From Sutcliffiella horikoshii (lineage in GTDB: Bacteria; Bacillota; Bacilli; Bacillales; Bacillaceae_I): a stretch of DNA of 64,000 nucleotides. The notes under the pieces were generated by a model that had not been told where the DNA came from, ran no database searches, and saw only the letters and a program-made list of their open reading frames with translations. Shown here piece after piece: positions 14,962 to 23,752 of this stretch (the first letter of the stretch is position 1; each line of letters opens with the position of its first letter). Both the position numbers and the translations under genes were made by a program. The stretch covers positions 1-64,000 of the forward strand of contig NZ_VTEV01000004.1 of the NCBI RefSeq assembly GCF_008180725.1, given 5' to 3'.

Positions 14962-15066
14962 TTACGTGTTACTGATACGATCAGGCATGAGTGAAGAGGT
15001 TTTGATCCATACTAAGGGGACGAGTGTACCCTTTTATAGAGACAATCCCCTCGCTCATGCCTTTTT
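14962..15066 (+). promoter_or_regulatory. GlcT-type RNA antiterminator (RAT) overlapping a terminator, ptsHI leader
   Basis: The segment around 14964-14992, with TTACTGATACGATCAGG, matches what I recall of the GlcT RAT upstream of B. subtilis ptsG. It overlaps the 5' arm of a terminator: GGCATGAG (14984-14991) pairs with CTCATGCC (15054-15061), followed by TTTTT. Between the arms are GGGGA and TCCCC that can extend the stem. In the known mechanism GlcT, when not phosphorylated by EIIGlc, binds the RAT and blocks termination, so ptsHI should rise when glucose is available. What is unusual is that no ptsG follows. Confidence 0.82.
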
Positions 15067-15200
15067 CTATACTCTTTCCTACATATTCACCGCGGTTACT
15101 GGTGAAAGCTACAGGGTATAGGATTAGAGGGAACAAGGTTCTTTTAGTTGAATAGTTTCTTAAAGAAAAAATACACATATCTCAAAGGAGTTTGATTACA

Positions 15201-15467
15201 ATGGCAGAAAAAACTTTTAAAGTAACAGCAGATTCAGGAATTCACGCACGTCCGGCAACTCAATTAGTACAAACTGCAGGTAAATTTGATGCGGATGTAA
15301 ACCTTGAGTACAACGGTAAATCTGTAAACTTGAAATCCATCATGGGTGTAATGTCTCTAGGAATTCCTCAAGGAGCGGAAATCAAGATTGTTGCAGAAGG
15401 TTCTGATGAGAGCGAGGCAATTTCTGCGATTGAAGAAACTTTGAAATCAGAAGGGTTAGGGGAATAA
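15201..15467 (+). CDS. ptsH: HPr phosphocarrier protein, 88 aa
   Basis: Central phosphocarrier of the PTS: it takes phosphate from enzyme I on His15 and passes it to EIIA domains. [11 protein letters not shown] carries His15, and [13 protein letters not shown] carries Ser46, the HPrK/P target that makes HPr-Ser-P the co-repressor with CcpA. The ATG at 15201 follows AAAGGAGTTTGATTACA; an upstream in-frame ATG adds three residues and is rejected. Stop and ptsI start overlap (TAATG), so HPr and EI are translationally coupled. Confidence 0.97.
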   Translation: MAEKTFKVTADSGIHARPATQLVQTAGKFDADVNLEYNGKSVNLKSIMGVMSLGIPQGAEIKIVAEGSDESEAISAIEETLKSEGLGE

Positions 15468-17185
15468 TGTCAAACACGATTCAAGGTATACCTGCTTCTA
15501 GCGGGATTGCCATTGCGAAAGCATATCGTCTTGAAAACCCGGAGCTTTCTGTGGACAAAAAGACGATCGACAATGCCCAAGCGGAAGTGGAAAGATTTGA
15601 AAAAGCAGTAGAAATCTCCAAAACTGAATTGGAAAAAATCAAGGAGCACGCAAACAAGGAACTTGGAGCAGACAAGGCGGAAATCTTCTCTGCACACCTT
15701 CTTGTATTAAGTGACCCAGAACTTTTAAATCCAATTAAAGATAAAATTAAAAACGACAGTGTAAATGCTGAGTATGCTTTGGATGAAACAGCAGGCATGT
15801 TCATCAACATGTTTGAACAAATGGACAATGAGTACATGAAAGAGCGTGCAGCGGATATCCGCGACGTGACAAAACGTGTTCTTGCCCACCTACTGGGTGT
15901 AGCGGTGTCCAATCCTGCCCTTATTTCTGAAGAAGTTGTTATCATTGCGGAAGACTTGACTCCTTCTGACACTGCTCAACTGAACCGTCAATTTGTAAAA
16001 GCATTTACGACTGATATTGGTGGACGAACGTCTCACTCTGCGATTATGGCTCGTTCTATGGAAATTCCGGCAGTAGTTGGAACAAAGAACGTCATGGAAA
16101 CTATCCAAAATGACACAATGGTCATTATTGATGGTTTGGACGGTGTGGTAATCGTCGATCCGACAGAAGAAGAAATTGCTTCTTACAAAGAAAAGCAACA
16201 GAAACATGAAGAGCAGAAAAAAGAGTGGGCTAAGCTTGTTAATGAGAAGAGTCTTTCTTCTGATGGACAAGAAGTCGAACTTGCTGCAAACATTGGTACT
16301 CCTAAAGATGTGAAGGGTGTTCTATCCAATGGCGGAGAAGGAGTCGGTCTTTACCGTACAGAATTCCTTTACATGGGTAGAACCGAACTTCCGACAGAGG
16401 ACGAGCAGTACAAAGCCTATAAAGAGGTTCTTGAAAGCATGGAAGGCAAACCGGTTGTTGTCCGCACATTGGACATCGGCGGCGATAAGGAACTTCCTTA
16501 CCTGAACCTTCCAAAAGAAATGAACCCATTCCTAGGCTTCCGCGCAATTCGCCTTTGCTTAGAGGAACAAGACATTTTCCGTACACAGCTTCGTGCATTA
16601 CTGCGTGCTAGTTCTTACGGAAACCTGAAAATCATGTTCCCGATGATTGCAACATTGGACGAGTTCCGCCAAGCAAAAGCCATTCTTTTAGAAGAGAAGG
16701 AAGAGCTTGTGAAGAACGGTACCACTGTAAACGAGAATATCGAGATCGGTATTATGGTAGAAATTCCATCAACAGCGGTCATGGCCGATATTTTTGCGAA
16801 GGAAGTAGACTTCTTCAGCATCGGAACAAACGACTTGATTCAATACACAATGGCGGCGGACCGTATGAACGAGCAGGTTTCCTACTTGTATCAACCATAC
16901 AACCCTGCAATTCTGCGCCTAGTGGATAATGTCATTCAAGCTGCACACAAAAATGGCAAATGGGCCGGCATGTGTGGAGAAATGGCTGGCGACCCAATCG
17001 CGATTCCAATCCTTCTTGGGCTTGGACTGGACGAGTTCAGCATGAGCGCGACATCCATCCTGCCTGCAAGGAGCCAATTGCGTGGCATCTCTAAAGAGGA
17101 AGCTGCTTCCTACCGTGAAGAGATCCTTGGCATGAGCACAGCAGAAGAAGTGGTGGAATTTGTAAAAGAGAAGTTTAATGTGTAA
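15467..17185 (+). CDS. ptsI: PTS enzyme I (phosphoenolpyruvate-protein phosphotransferase), 572 aa
   Basis: Uses PEP to phosphorylate itself on His and then HPr. The N-terminal HPr-binding and swivelling domain carries the active-site His in [15 protein letters not shown]. The C-terminal PEP-binding TIM barrel shows [45 protein letters not shown] and [10 protein letters not shown] with the catalytic Cys. The length is as usual for Bacillus. A terminator follows the stop. No sugar-specific EII lies nearby, so this is the general PTS unit. Confidence 0.97.
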   Translation: MSNTIQGIPASSGIAIAKAYRLENPELSVDKKTIDNAQAEVERFEKAVEISKTELEKIKEHANKELGADKAEIFSAHLLVLSDPELLNPIKDKIKNDSVNAEYALDETAGMFINMFEQMDNEYMKERAADIRDVTKRVLAHLLGVAVSNPALISEEVVIIAEDLTPSDTAQLNRQFVKAFTTDIGGRTSHSAIMARSMEIPAVVGTKNVMETIQNDTMVIIDGLDGVVIVDPTEEEIASYKEKQQKHEEQKKEWAKLVNEKSLSSDGQEVELAANIGTPKDVKGVLSNGGEGVGLYRTEFLYMGRTELPTEDEQYKAYKEVLESMEGKPVVVRTLDIGGDKELPYLNLPKEMNPFLGFRAIRLCLEEQDIFRTQLRALLRASSYGNLKIMFPMIATLDEFRQAKAILLEEKEELVKNGTTVNENIEIGIMVEIPSTAVMADIFAKEVDFFSIGTNDLIQYTMAADRMNEQVSYLYQPYNPAILRLVDNVIQAAHKNGKWAGMCGEMAGDPIAIPILLGLGLDEFSMSATSILPARSQLRGISKEEAASYREEILGMSTAEEVVEFVKEKFNV

Positions 17186-17198
17186 GCATGGAATAGAG

Positions 17199-17238
17199 CG
17201 AGACCAACTTTCCTTTTAGGGGGAGTTGGTCTTTTTTT
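17199..17238 (+). terminator. intrinsic terminator of ptsHI
   Basis: AGACCAACT, a 14-base loop, AGTTGGTCT, then TTTTTT. Confidence 0.85.
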
Positions 17239-17265
17239 GATGGGTGGGTTAAGGGTGGTTGGTTT

Positions 17266-17383
17266 AAAAGTTACAATGACGGCTCAAAAAGTCACAATGA
17301 GCGTCAGAAAAGTCACAATGACCCATGAAAAAGTCACAATCAGCCTAAAAATAGTTACAATAACCCTTTCAAAAGTTACAATC
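17266..17383 (+). repeat. six-copy tandem array with exact 21-bp period
   Basis: GT(T/C)ACAAT begins at 17270, 17291, 17312, 17333, 17354 and 17375, each preceded by an A-run, with about nine variable bases between cores. The spacing is exactly 21 bp each time. An open frame (17237-17422) runs through it and would encode KVTMTAQ-like heptads, but ACAAT is invariant at synonymous positions and the frame has no ribosome site after the ptsI terminator. The rest of the 17186-17493 gap holds only the terminator and the promoter region of the next gene. Confidence 0.85.
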
Positions 17384-17493
17384 CTAGTCGAGCCAGTGAA
17401 GTTTCCACATGAAAATATTTAAAATCTCCCTAAACCTACAATATCGCATCCTATGATACAATATTCTCATCAACCAAAAGGAGGAAATACATA

Positions 17494-18720
17494 GTGATAC
17501 AAGATAAATTGACCAAATACGCTGAACTTGCGTTAAAAGTTGGGATTAACCTGCAAGAGAATCAACCTCTAGTCATCAATGCCCCAATATCAGCCGCACC
17601 ATTTGTCAGAGAAGTTGCAAAAATCGCATACAAGCTTGGTGCCAAATACGTACATACTGAATGGAACGACGAACAACTAACTAAGATTACATATGAAACG
17701 GCTTCGACCGACTCCCTCCAAACTGTTCGCGAGTGGAAAGTGAAAGGAATGGAGGAAATGGCAGAAGAAGGTGCGGCATTTATGTCGATCGTTGCTTCCA
17801 ACCCGGATCTTCTGAAAGACGTAGACCCTGAGCGCGTTTCCATTTCTAATAAAGCGCAGGCAAAAGCCATGCAAAACTACCGAAAATACATCCAAACAGC
17901 TAAAGTCAGCTGGGCGATAGTTTCCGTCCCTTCACAAGAGTGGGCAGCTAAGTTATATCCTGATAAATCTCCTGAAGACCAGGTTGCAAGCCTGTGGGAA
18001 AACATTTTCCAAGTAACACGTGTTAATGAAAACGACCCTGTAGAAGCTTGGAATAAGCACATCAAAACCTTACAAGAAAAGTTACAAGTACTAAACACGA
18101 AAAAATACAAAAAGCTTCATTACAAAGCACCAGGAACGGACCTATCTATCGAACTTCCAAACGAACAGGTTTGGCTTGGAGGCGGAATGAACAATGACCA
18201 AGGTACTTATTTTGTTCCGAACCTTCCAACAGAAGAGGTGTTTACAGCACCTGTGAAAACAGGAGTGAACGGAGTGGTAGCTTCCACGAAACCGTTAAAT
18301 CTGAATGGTAACCTTGTTGATAACTTCAGCCTTACGTTCAAGGAAGGTAAAGTGGTGGAGTTTTCAGCTGAGCAAGGATATGAAGTTTTGAAAAAGCTTT
18401 TAGAAACGGATGAAGGAGCTCTTCATTTAGGAGAAGTTGCACTTGTACCACACAGCTCACCAGTTTCCAAACAAGAAGTCATCTTCTATAATACACTGTT
18501 TGACGAAAATGCCTCTTGTCACTTGGCTCTAGGGTCTGCCTACCCAATCAATATTGAGGGTGGCGCAAAAATGAGCAAAGAAGAGTTAGAAGAAAAGGGA
18601 ATCAACACCAGCATGATCCACGTGGACTTTATGATTGGTTCAGGGGAGCTGAACATAGAAGGAGAAACGGAAGATGGAGTTAAAGAAGCAATTATGACAG
18701 ATGGTGAATGGGCCATCTAA
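17494..18720 (+). CDS. aminopeptidase, peptidase family M29 (AmpS/PepS type), 408 aa
   Basis: GTG start after AAAGGAGGAAATACATA. The protein spans the full M29 family length (about 410). Metal-binding and catalytic residues appear in the second half: Glu of TEEVFTAP, Glu and His of LGEVALVPHSSPV, the Tyr of IFYNTLFDENASCHLALG, and HVDFMIGS near the C-terminus. Enzymes of this family are cytoplasmic, dimeric, two-metal (Co/Zn/Mn) broad-specificity aminopeptidases. It is monocistronic with a terminator after it. Function is confident at family level. Confidence 0.92.
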   Translation: MIQDKLTKYAELALKVGINLQENQPLVINAPISAAPFVREVAKIAYKLGAKYVHTEWNDEQLTKITYETASTDSLQTVREWKVKGMEEMAEEGAAFMSIVASNPDLLKDVDPERVSISNKAQAKAMQNYRKYIQTAKVSWAIVSVPSQEWAAKLYPDKSPEDQVASLWENIFQVTRVNENDPVEAWNKHIKTLQEKLQVLNTKKYKKLHYKAPGTDLSIELPNEQVWLGGGMNNDQGTYFVPNLPTEEVFTAPVKTGVNGVVASTKPLNLNGNLVDNFSLTFKEGKVVEFSAEQGYEVLKKLLETDEGALHLGEVALVPHSSPVSKQEVIFYNTLFDENASCHLALGSAYPINIEGGAKMSKEELEEKGINTSMIHVDFMIGSGELNIEGETEDGVKEAIMTDGEWAI

Positions 18721-18725
18721 ACAAA

Positions 18726-18770
18726 GAGCAGGAGAATTTCTTTTCAAAAAGAAATTCTCCTGCTTTTTTC
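18726..18770 (+). terminator. intrinsic terminator of the aminopeptidase gene
   Basis: AGCAGGAGAATTTCTTTT pairs with AAAAGAAATTCTCCTGCT around a short loop, followed by TTTTTT. Very long perfect stem. Confidence 0.9.
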
Positions 18771-18825
18771 TTTCTTTAAAATTAAAAGAAAGATTTTCTA
18801 AAACTGGTAAGGAGTATTCTATTTG

Positions 18826-18906
18826 ATGTTAAAGAGGGAAGGTTTTAGACTAACTGAAATAGAACTATTAGAAAGGCTAGTTTTATTGGGGGGGATGAGT
18901 AGTTGA
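18826..18906 (+). CDS. possible 26-residue leader peptide coupled to the next gene
   Basis: ATG (with TAAGGAG upstream) opens a frame reading MLKREGFRLTEIELLERLVL and ending LGGMSS; its TGA overlaps the TTG start of the membrane protein gene (TTGA). A good ribosome site and the overlap suggest translational coupling, but the peptide is short and of unknown function. Confidence 0.35.
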   Translation: MLKREGFRLTEIELLERLVLLGGMSS

Positions 18907-19346
18907 AAAAGAAATTGATACTTTGTCTCCTTTTCACATTCTTTGCTTCTAATAATGTATATGCCATGGACTGGGCTTATACATTTGTGGTTTATAAAGG
19001 CGGAGTGTATGAGGTGACTGAAGAACGACTCACTAATGGAGCAATCGGTAATGAGATTGGTGAGGTGAAAAGAAAGGCTGATGAGTACTCTGGCAACTAT
19101 TATGGAGATGCATCTAACCATTTTGATAGAGGCACAAAGTATTATGAAATTGAGGGAGTTGCTCCGGATACAGCCATAGCAATTGAAGAACGTAGTGGGG
19201 AGTGGGTAAAAGCTGTCTACCTCCATGAAGCTCCTTTTTATTGGACCGATCTTCTGCCATATATTTTGCTAGGGATTGTGGCTTTTGTTCTTTTTATAGT
19301 TTATTCCTTGAGGTATGCAAGTAAAAGAGAGACCCGTCAGCATTAA
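18903..19346 (+). CDS. exported, C-terminally membrane-anchored protein, 147 aa, unknown
   Basis: TTG start with GGGGGGATGAG upstream. The N-terminus MKKKLILCLLFTFFASNNVYA is a signal peptide with a likely cut after VYA. About 90 extracellular residues follow (WAYTFVVYKGGVYEVTEE, YYGDASNHFDRGTKYYEIEG, AIAIEERSGEWVKAVY), then a transmembrane helix (LLPYILLGIVAFVLFIVYSL) and a basic tail. This is a cell-surface protein held by its C-terminal helix. I recognise no family; similar small proteins occur in Bacillus. Confidence 0.7.
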   Translation: MKKKLILCLLFTFFASNNVYAMDWAYTFVVYKGGVYEVTEERLTNGAIGNEIGEVKRKADEYSGNYYGDASNHFDRGTKYYEIEGVAPDTAIAIEERSGEWVKAVYLHEAPFYWTDLLPYILLGIVAFVLFIVYSLRYASKRETRQH

Positions 19347-19364
19347 CCGGGCTCTCGATCAGTC

Positions 19365-20549
19365 TTAGTTTTTCTTTGGCTTATACGTATAGGGTGGAAA
19401 CTTCACTACAGGTTCTTTTCCTTTTCGTATGTTTTTTGTAAAGGCGGAACGGACATTGATATTACTGTCCACCAGCTGTCTTGGCGTCAGTGCCATCCAC
19501 TGGGCCAGGGACACGTCTTCAAATCGATCGCTTTTGAACATTTCGAGAAACCAGACCGTTTCGTCACCTGTGTTTTGGATGTAATGTCCAGTGGCAAATG
19601 GGACGTAGCCGACATCGCCTGCCATATAGTCAAAGGTTCTGGCTGTTCCGTCTCCAAGAAAGACGGTCATGCGGGCTTTGCCGGTAAGATAGTATTGCCA
19701 CTCATCATTGTTTGGATGCCAATGGAGTTCCCGCATTCCTCCAGGCTTTACTTCGACGAGGGCAGCTGCGACGGTTTTGGATATTTTGAAAACGGTGGAG
19801 TCGACAATGCGGACCGATCCTCCAGAAAATTCAAGTGGTGGCTGTTTAAGCATTTCATATTTGAATGGAAGTGGAACCTTTCCATTAGGAGATGAGACAG
19901 TCTGCGTTTCAAGAGGTCCGGGCACCTCGCTTTGATAGATGTATAGTTGTCCCTTTGGCCGGTCGTCAAATGTACTCTCAGGTACTCCGAAGTTGGCAGA
20001 TAATACTTCCTTTGGTGTATGGGCAAACCAGTCGGAAATGGAAAGGGTGCTTAGGTCGGAAAAATCGCCAGAGTCAAAAACTAACAGGAATTCACAATGC
20101 TCCAATCCTTGAATGGAATGGGGGATGCCTGGTGGGAAATACCACAAGTCACCAGGGCCGACATCGGCAATGAAGTTCCTGCCATCTTGATCTACTGCTG
20201 TAATGCGGGCCCTGCCAAGAATCATATAGGACCATTCTGCTTCTTTGTGCCAATGGAGCTCTCTAACACCACCGGCAGTCAGACTCATATTAACACCAGC
20301 CAAAGTGGTGGCGATAGGAAGCTCTCTGACCGTAATTTCTCTGGACCATCCACCATGTTTTAAAATCATAGAAGTATCGGAGAAAGAGAAACGCAGATTT
20401 GGAACGATACCGGCATCCGTTTTTGGTGGAACGAGCAGATCAGGATTCTGTAAATCTCTCAGTACATTTCGGGGTCCAAGGTCCAATGCTCCTGCCCCAT
20501 CGCTTCTGATTGGTTGAGGGATTCGTTTGTCTATTGTATTATCAGTCAT
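19365..20549 (-). CDS. oxalate decarboxylase-like bicupin with altered lid loop, 394 aa
   Basis: Two cupin domains each keep the full Mn ligand set: domain I has [10 protein letters not shown] and PGIPHS; domain II has [11 protein letters not shown] and FATGHYI. The family converts oxalate to formate and CO2 with O2. The arginines before each HWH motif and the Glu in VWFLEMF of domain II are present. The domain I lid, SENST in B. subtilis OxdC, reads SDLST here ([18 protein letters not shown]), so the catalytic Glu162 position is Asp and Asn163 is Leu. Activity may therefore differ. No signal peptide. It is monocistronic and divergent from the acetyltransferase gene. Confidence 0.88.
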   Translation of the reverse strand: MTDNTIDKRIPQPIRSDGAGALDLGPRNVLRDLQNPDLLVPPKTDAGIVPNLRFSFSDTSMILKHGGWSREITVRELPIATTLAGVNMSLTAGGVRELHWHKEAEWSYMILGRARITAVDQDGRNFIADVGPGDLWYFPPGIPHSIQGLEHCEFLLVFDSGDFSDLSTLSISDWFAHTPKEVLSANFGVPESTFDDRPKGQLYIYQSEVPGPLETQTVSSPNGKVPLPFKYEMLKQPPLEFSGGSVRIVDSTVFKISKTVAAALVEVKPGGMRELHWHPNNDEWQYYLTGKARMTVFLGDGTARTFDYMAGDVGYVPFATGHYIQNTGDETVWFLEMFKSDRFEDVSLAQWMALTPRQLVDSNINVRSAFTKNIRKGKEPVVKFPPYTYKPKKN

Positions 20550-20570
20550 CTAGATCACCCTTAATTAAAA

Positions 20571-20594
20571 AATAGTGGGGAAATACACACTATT
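20571..20594. promoter_or_regulatory. inverted repeat between oxalate decarboxylase and acetyltransferase genes
   Basis: AATAGTG and CACTATT are separated by 10 bases in the 90-bp divergent spacer, positioned upstream of both genes. It could be an operator; no regulator is identified. Confidence 0.45.
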
Positions 20595-20638
20595 CTATTA
20601 GTATGAAGAAAACTAAAAAATAGAAGAGGGACAAGATT

Positions 20639-21547
20639 ATGAAAATCACACTACGGCAAATTACAGCTAAAAATTGGAAAAAGGCAATTCAATTAAAAGT
20701 TTCAGAGGACCAACAGAACTTCGTAGCATCCAACCTCTATTCCCTTGCACAAGTTCAATTCTTACCGGATTTTAAAGCAATGGGAGTTTATGAGGAAGAG
20801 GAGATGGTCGGTTTTGCGATGTATGGAATTGATCAGGATGACGGTAATTACTGGATCTACCGACTGATGATTGACGAAAAATCACAAGGAAACGGATTTG
20901 GTAGAGCAGCGCTAGATGAGGTATTAAAAGACATTAGAAATATTAATTCCACTGCTATTCCGTATGTCGTGCTTGGCTTTGAACCGACAAACTACGTAGC
21001 GAAAAAGATGTATAAGGACGCTGGTTTTGTGGAAACGGAAATGGCTTCGTGGGGGGAGCAGCTTGCTAGGCTGGAGCTTAAGTCATCAGGAAGGAGCCTA
21101 GATAAGAACGTTGTAATTGCTTCAAACAATCATTTGGCACCATACACCGAAATGGCGTTAGACCTATGGCCGGAAAGCACGGAAAAGGAACTTCATGAAT
21201 CTTTTCAAGAGATCATGGCGTCCAATCGGGACAATATTTTATTTTACCGATTAGGTTCTGAGTTTGTCTCATTTATTCATCTTTCTATCAGGGTGGATTA
21301 TGTAGAAGGAACGGAATCATCACCTACAGGGTACATAGAAGGGGTATATGTGAAGCCTGATTATAGAAGAAAAGGTTATTCCGCCAAGCTTTTAGAAATA
21401 GGAGAACAGTGGCTTAAAAAGAAGGGCTGCAAGCAAATCGGATCGGACATCCACCTGGACAATCATGTAAGTTATGATTTCCACATTGGAATGGGCTTTA
21501 AGGAATCAAGTAGATTAATTGCATTTATTAAAGACATAAAGGGGTAA
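20639..21547 (+). CDS. two-domain GNAT acetyltransferase (polyamine-type + aminoglycoside 6'-type), 302 aa
   Basis: Residues 1-147 form one GNAT domain resembling spermine/spermidine acetyltransferases: FVASNLYSLAQVQFLPDF, then motif A around YRLMIDEKSQGNGFGRAAL and a C-terminal YKDAGFVE. Residues about 155-302 form a second GNAT domain resembling AAC(6')-type enzymes: MALDLWPESTEKEL, EGVYVKPDYRRKGYSAKLLE with the Q/R-x-x-G-x-S/G acetyl-CoA loop, SDIHLDNHVSYDFHIGMGF. Each domain looks complete. ATG start at the head of a run of four genes (methyltransferase, Nudix, AraC-like follow closely). The substrates are unknown; resistance is possible but unproven. Confidence 0.82.
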   Translation: MKITLRQITAKNWKKAIQLKVSEDQQNFVASNLYSLAQVQFLPDFKAMGVYEEEEMVGFAMYGIDQDDGNYWIYRLMIDEKSQGNGFGRAALDEVLKDIRNINSTAIPYVVLGFEPTNYVAKKMYKDAGFVETEMASWGEQLARLELKSSGRSLDKNVVIASNNHLAPYTEMALDLWPESTEKELHESFQEIMASNRDNILFYRLGSEFVSFIHLSIRVDYVEGTESSPTGYIEGVYVKPDYRRKGYSAKLLEIGEQWLKKKGCKQIGSDIHLDNHVSYDFHIGMGFKESSRLIAFIKDIKG

Positions 21548-21552
21548 TAATA

Positions 21553-22305
21553 GTGAATCAACTGTTGGAAAGTAATCGTAAAAGCTGGAACAAGATCGCC
21601 CATTATTTCAACGGGGTAGATGCCCTTCCGAGTTACGGGCCTTTTACTCAAACGGAAGATGAATTGAAACTGTTCGATAATCTTCAAAATAAAAAGGTGT
21701 TGGATATCGGGTTTGGAAGTGGCCATTCTTTAAAATATATGGCGGAGGAAAAAGGTGCAAGTGAACTATGGGGAGTGGATCTTTCCGCCGAGCAGAAATC
21801 AGCTGCAGAAAAGACTCTTCAAGGGCTGGAACCCCGCTTGTTTTGTGCGCCGATGGAACAAGAAATCGACCTTCCACAAGATTATTTTGATTGTGTTTAT
21901 TCTATTTATGCGTTAGGGTGGACGACGGATTTGAAGACAACCTTACATTTAATCTATTCTTATCTGAAAGTAGGAGGAAGCTTCCTTTTCAGCTGGGATC
22001 ACCCTTTGTACGCTCATATTAAAAGCGAAAATGGTGTCTTGACTTTAGACGGCTCTTATCAGCAAGAAAGACTGCACACCTTTGGAAAGTTCAAAGGGGA
22101 AGATGCACCGATGATCATCCACACTAGAAAACTGGCAACCTACATAAATGAACTGATTCAAGCAGGTTTTACCATTGAGAAGGTAGTGGAAAGTGAAGTG
22201 GGAGAGCGGTTCAAAGCTGAGGACGCCCCGGTATCTGACCGCTACTATTCTCTTTACAAAACTCGCAGATTTCCATCAACACTAATTATTAAAGCTAGAA
22301 AATAA
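21553..22305 (+). CDS. class I SAM-dependent methyltransferase, 250 aa
   Basis: GTG start six bases after the acetyltransferase stop. The Rossmann SAM-binding motif is VLDIGFGSGHSLKYMAEEKG (residues about 51-70), with LWGVDLSAEQ as motif II and DYFDCVYSIYALGWTTD as motif post-II, followed by LKVGGSFLFSWDHPLYA. This fits the Methyltransf_11 type. The substrate cannot be predicted. Its close spacing with the acetyltransferase and Nudix genes suggests one transcript. Confidence 0.85.
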   Translation: MNQLLESNRKSWNKIAHYFNGVDALPSYGPFTQTEDELKLFDNLQNKKVLDIGFGSGHSLKYMAEEKGASELWGVDLSAEQKSAAEKTLQGLEPRLFCAPMEQEIDLPQDYFDCVYSIYALGWTTDLKTTLHLIYSYLKVGGSFLFSWDHPLYAHIKSENGVLTLDGSYQQERLHTFGKFKGEDAPMIIHTRKLATYINELIQAGFTIEKVVESEVGERFKAEDAPVSDRYYSLYKTRRFPSTLIIKARK

Positions 22306-22317
22306 GGGGGATTAGGG

Positions 22318-22785
22318 ATGTTTTTTATTAATGTGGAAGGTGCGGTGTACAGAGGGGATAAATGGCTGATGATTGAGCGGAGTCATAAGGAGGAGCATGC
22401 AGGAGGGATGCTTTCCTTTGTTGGGGGGACGGTTGATCAGGAAGGTGCTTCTTCTAATATTTTGGAGCGGACTTTGAGACGTGAGCTGATGGAGGAAGTG
22501 GGAATCAAAGTTCATGAAAATATGACGTATGTCCGCAATACCTCTTTCGTTTTACCGGATGGCCGGGAAGTTGTGGACATCGTATTCCTGTGTGAATGGC
22601 AAAGTGGCGAGCCTTATCCTAAAAGTCCGGATGAAGTGGAGGCTGTTCATTGGATGACGACCGAAGAAATAATCAATCATCCAAGGACGGAATCCTATTT
22701 ACATGACAATATTAGCGAAGCAGATAGATTAAGAAACCTGCCAAAACATAGCACAAACGAACAGGAAACCAATCGTTCACGCTGA
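22318..22785 (+). CDS. Nudix hydrolase, 155 aa
   Basis: Nudix box GGTVDQEGASSNILERTLRR continuing into ELMEEVGI: G-x5-E-x7-REUxEExGU is close to consensus with REL(M)EEVG intact, so a metal-dependent nucleoside-diphosphate-linked-moiety hydrolase is likely. The substrate is unknown; the N-terminus (FFINVEGAVYRGDKWLMIER) is typical of MutT-like housekeeping enzymes. Twelve bases after the methyltransferase, with GGGGGATTAGGG upstream. Confidence 0.88.
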   Translation: MFFINVEGAVYRGDKWLMIERSHKEEHAGGMLSFVGGTVDQEGASSNILERTLRRELMEEVGIKVHENMTYVRNTSFVLPDGREVVDIVFLCEWQSGEPYPKSPDEVEAVHWMTTEEIINHPRTESYLHDNISEADRLRNLPKHSTNEQETNRSR

Positions 22786-22812
22786 TAAGATAGACATAAG
22801 GGGTGAGGCAAT

Positions 22813-23679
22813 ATGGCGATGGTAGAGTCGATTCAGCAGGCAATCGAATATATGGAAAAGAATCTGACAGAAGACATTACGATCGAAGATATAGCTAGAC
22901 GTGCAAATGTATCTTCCTTTCATTTTCAACGTACATTCGGTTTGTTGACGGATACATCAGTTGCAGAATATTTGAGAAGAAGAAGGTTGACACTTGCTGC
23001 ACAGGAATTGCTTACAACAGACAACAAGATCATCGATATCGCCTGCAAATATGGTTACGACACTCCCGAGGCTTTCACGAAGGCATTCCGCAGGCAACAC
23101 GGAACTTCTCCAACAGAAGTGCGGAAGCATGAAGGGAAGCTGCAAACTTATAACCGCCTGGTTATCCAGGTGACATTGGAAGGGGCAGAACCGATGAAGT
23201 ATAGTGTAGTGAACAAAGAGGCATTTACAGTAGCTGGGAAAAAACGAAGGTTTTCATGTGCTAATGATGAACAGTCCAGAGAAATACCGAAGTTTTGGCA
23301 GGAAGTAAATGCAGAAGGTTTTACAGATAAGCTGTTTGCATTAAATAATGGTGCCATTAAGGGTGTCCTTGGTGTGTGTGAAGGGACAACGGAAGAAATG
23401 AAATCTGAGCAAGTAATGGATTATTGGGTAGCTACGACGATAGAAGGGGAGATTCCGGAAACGTTAGATAAGTTGGAAATTCCTGCTTCAAAATGGGTAG
23501 TTTTTGAAGTGCATGGCCCGATGCCGTATGCCATGCAGGATACTTGGAAGCGGATCTTCTCGGAGTGGTTTCCATCCAACAGTTACGAGCATTCTGGAGC
23601 ACCTGATTTTGAATTGTACACGGATGAGGATCCGGCGAATCCAGACCTTTACTCGGAGATCTGGATACCGATAAAATAA
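22813..23679 (+). CDS. AraC-family regulator with GyrI-like effector-binding domain, 288 aa
   Basis: Residues 1-105 carry the two AraC helix-turn-helix motifs: TIEDIARRANVSSFHFQRTF and KIIDIACKYGYDTPEAFTKA, ending FRRQHGTSPTEVRK. Residues about 125-288 are a GyrI-like (SOUL/BacR-type) small-molecule domain, with DYWVATTIEGEIPE, LEIPASKWVVFEVHGPMP and YSEIWIPIK. This plan is that of Rob/SoxS-like multidrug-sensing activators. It could control the upstream acetyltransferase cluster; that is inference. A terminator follows. Confidence 0.88.
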   Translation: MAMVESIQQAIEYMEKNLTEDITIEDIARRANVSSFHFQRTFGLLTDTSVAEYLRRRRLTLAAQELLTTDNKIIDIACKYGYDTPEAFTKAFRRQHGTSPTEVRKHEGKLQTYNRLVIQVTLEGAEPMKYSVVNKEAFTVAGKKRRFSCANDEQSREIPKFWQEVNAEGFTDKLFALNNGAIKGVLGVCEGTTEEMKSEQVMDYWVATTIEGEIPETLDKLEIPASKWVVFEVHGPMPYAMQDTWKRIFSEWFPSNSYEHSGAPDFELYTDEDPANPDLYSEIWIPIK

Positions 23680-23686
23680 ATGGTAG

Positions 23687-23722
23687 ATTGTCCACCTTGA
23701 TTTGATAAGGTGGACTCTTATT
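23687..23722 (+). terminator. intrinsic terminator after the AraC-like gene
   Basis: GTCCACCTT GATTTGAT AAGGTGGAC followed by a T-rich run. Confidence 0.8.
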
Positions 23723-23752
23723 TTTTTGAAAATGGAGAGGAGGTACTTCATC

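Noticed and set aside
15481-15972. Long antisense frames in ptsI and similar ones in gcv and nrdJ
   Set aside because: They mirror highly biased coding sequence of firmly identified genes.
17237-17422. 61-residue open frame with KVTM heptads
   Set aside because: It begins directly after the ptsI terminator with no ribosome site, and the repeated core is conserved at the DNA level. Left as a repeat, not a gene.
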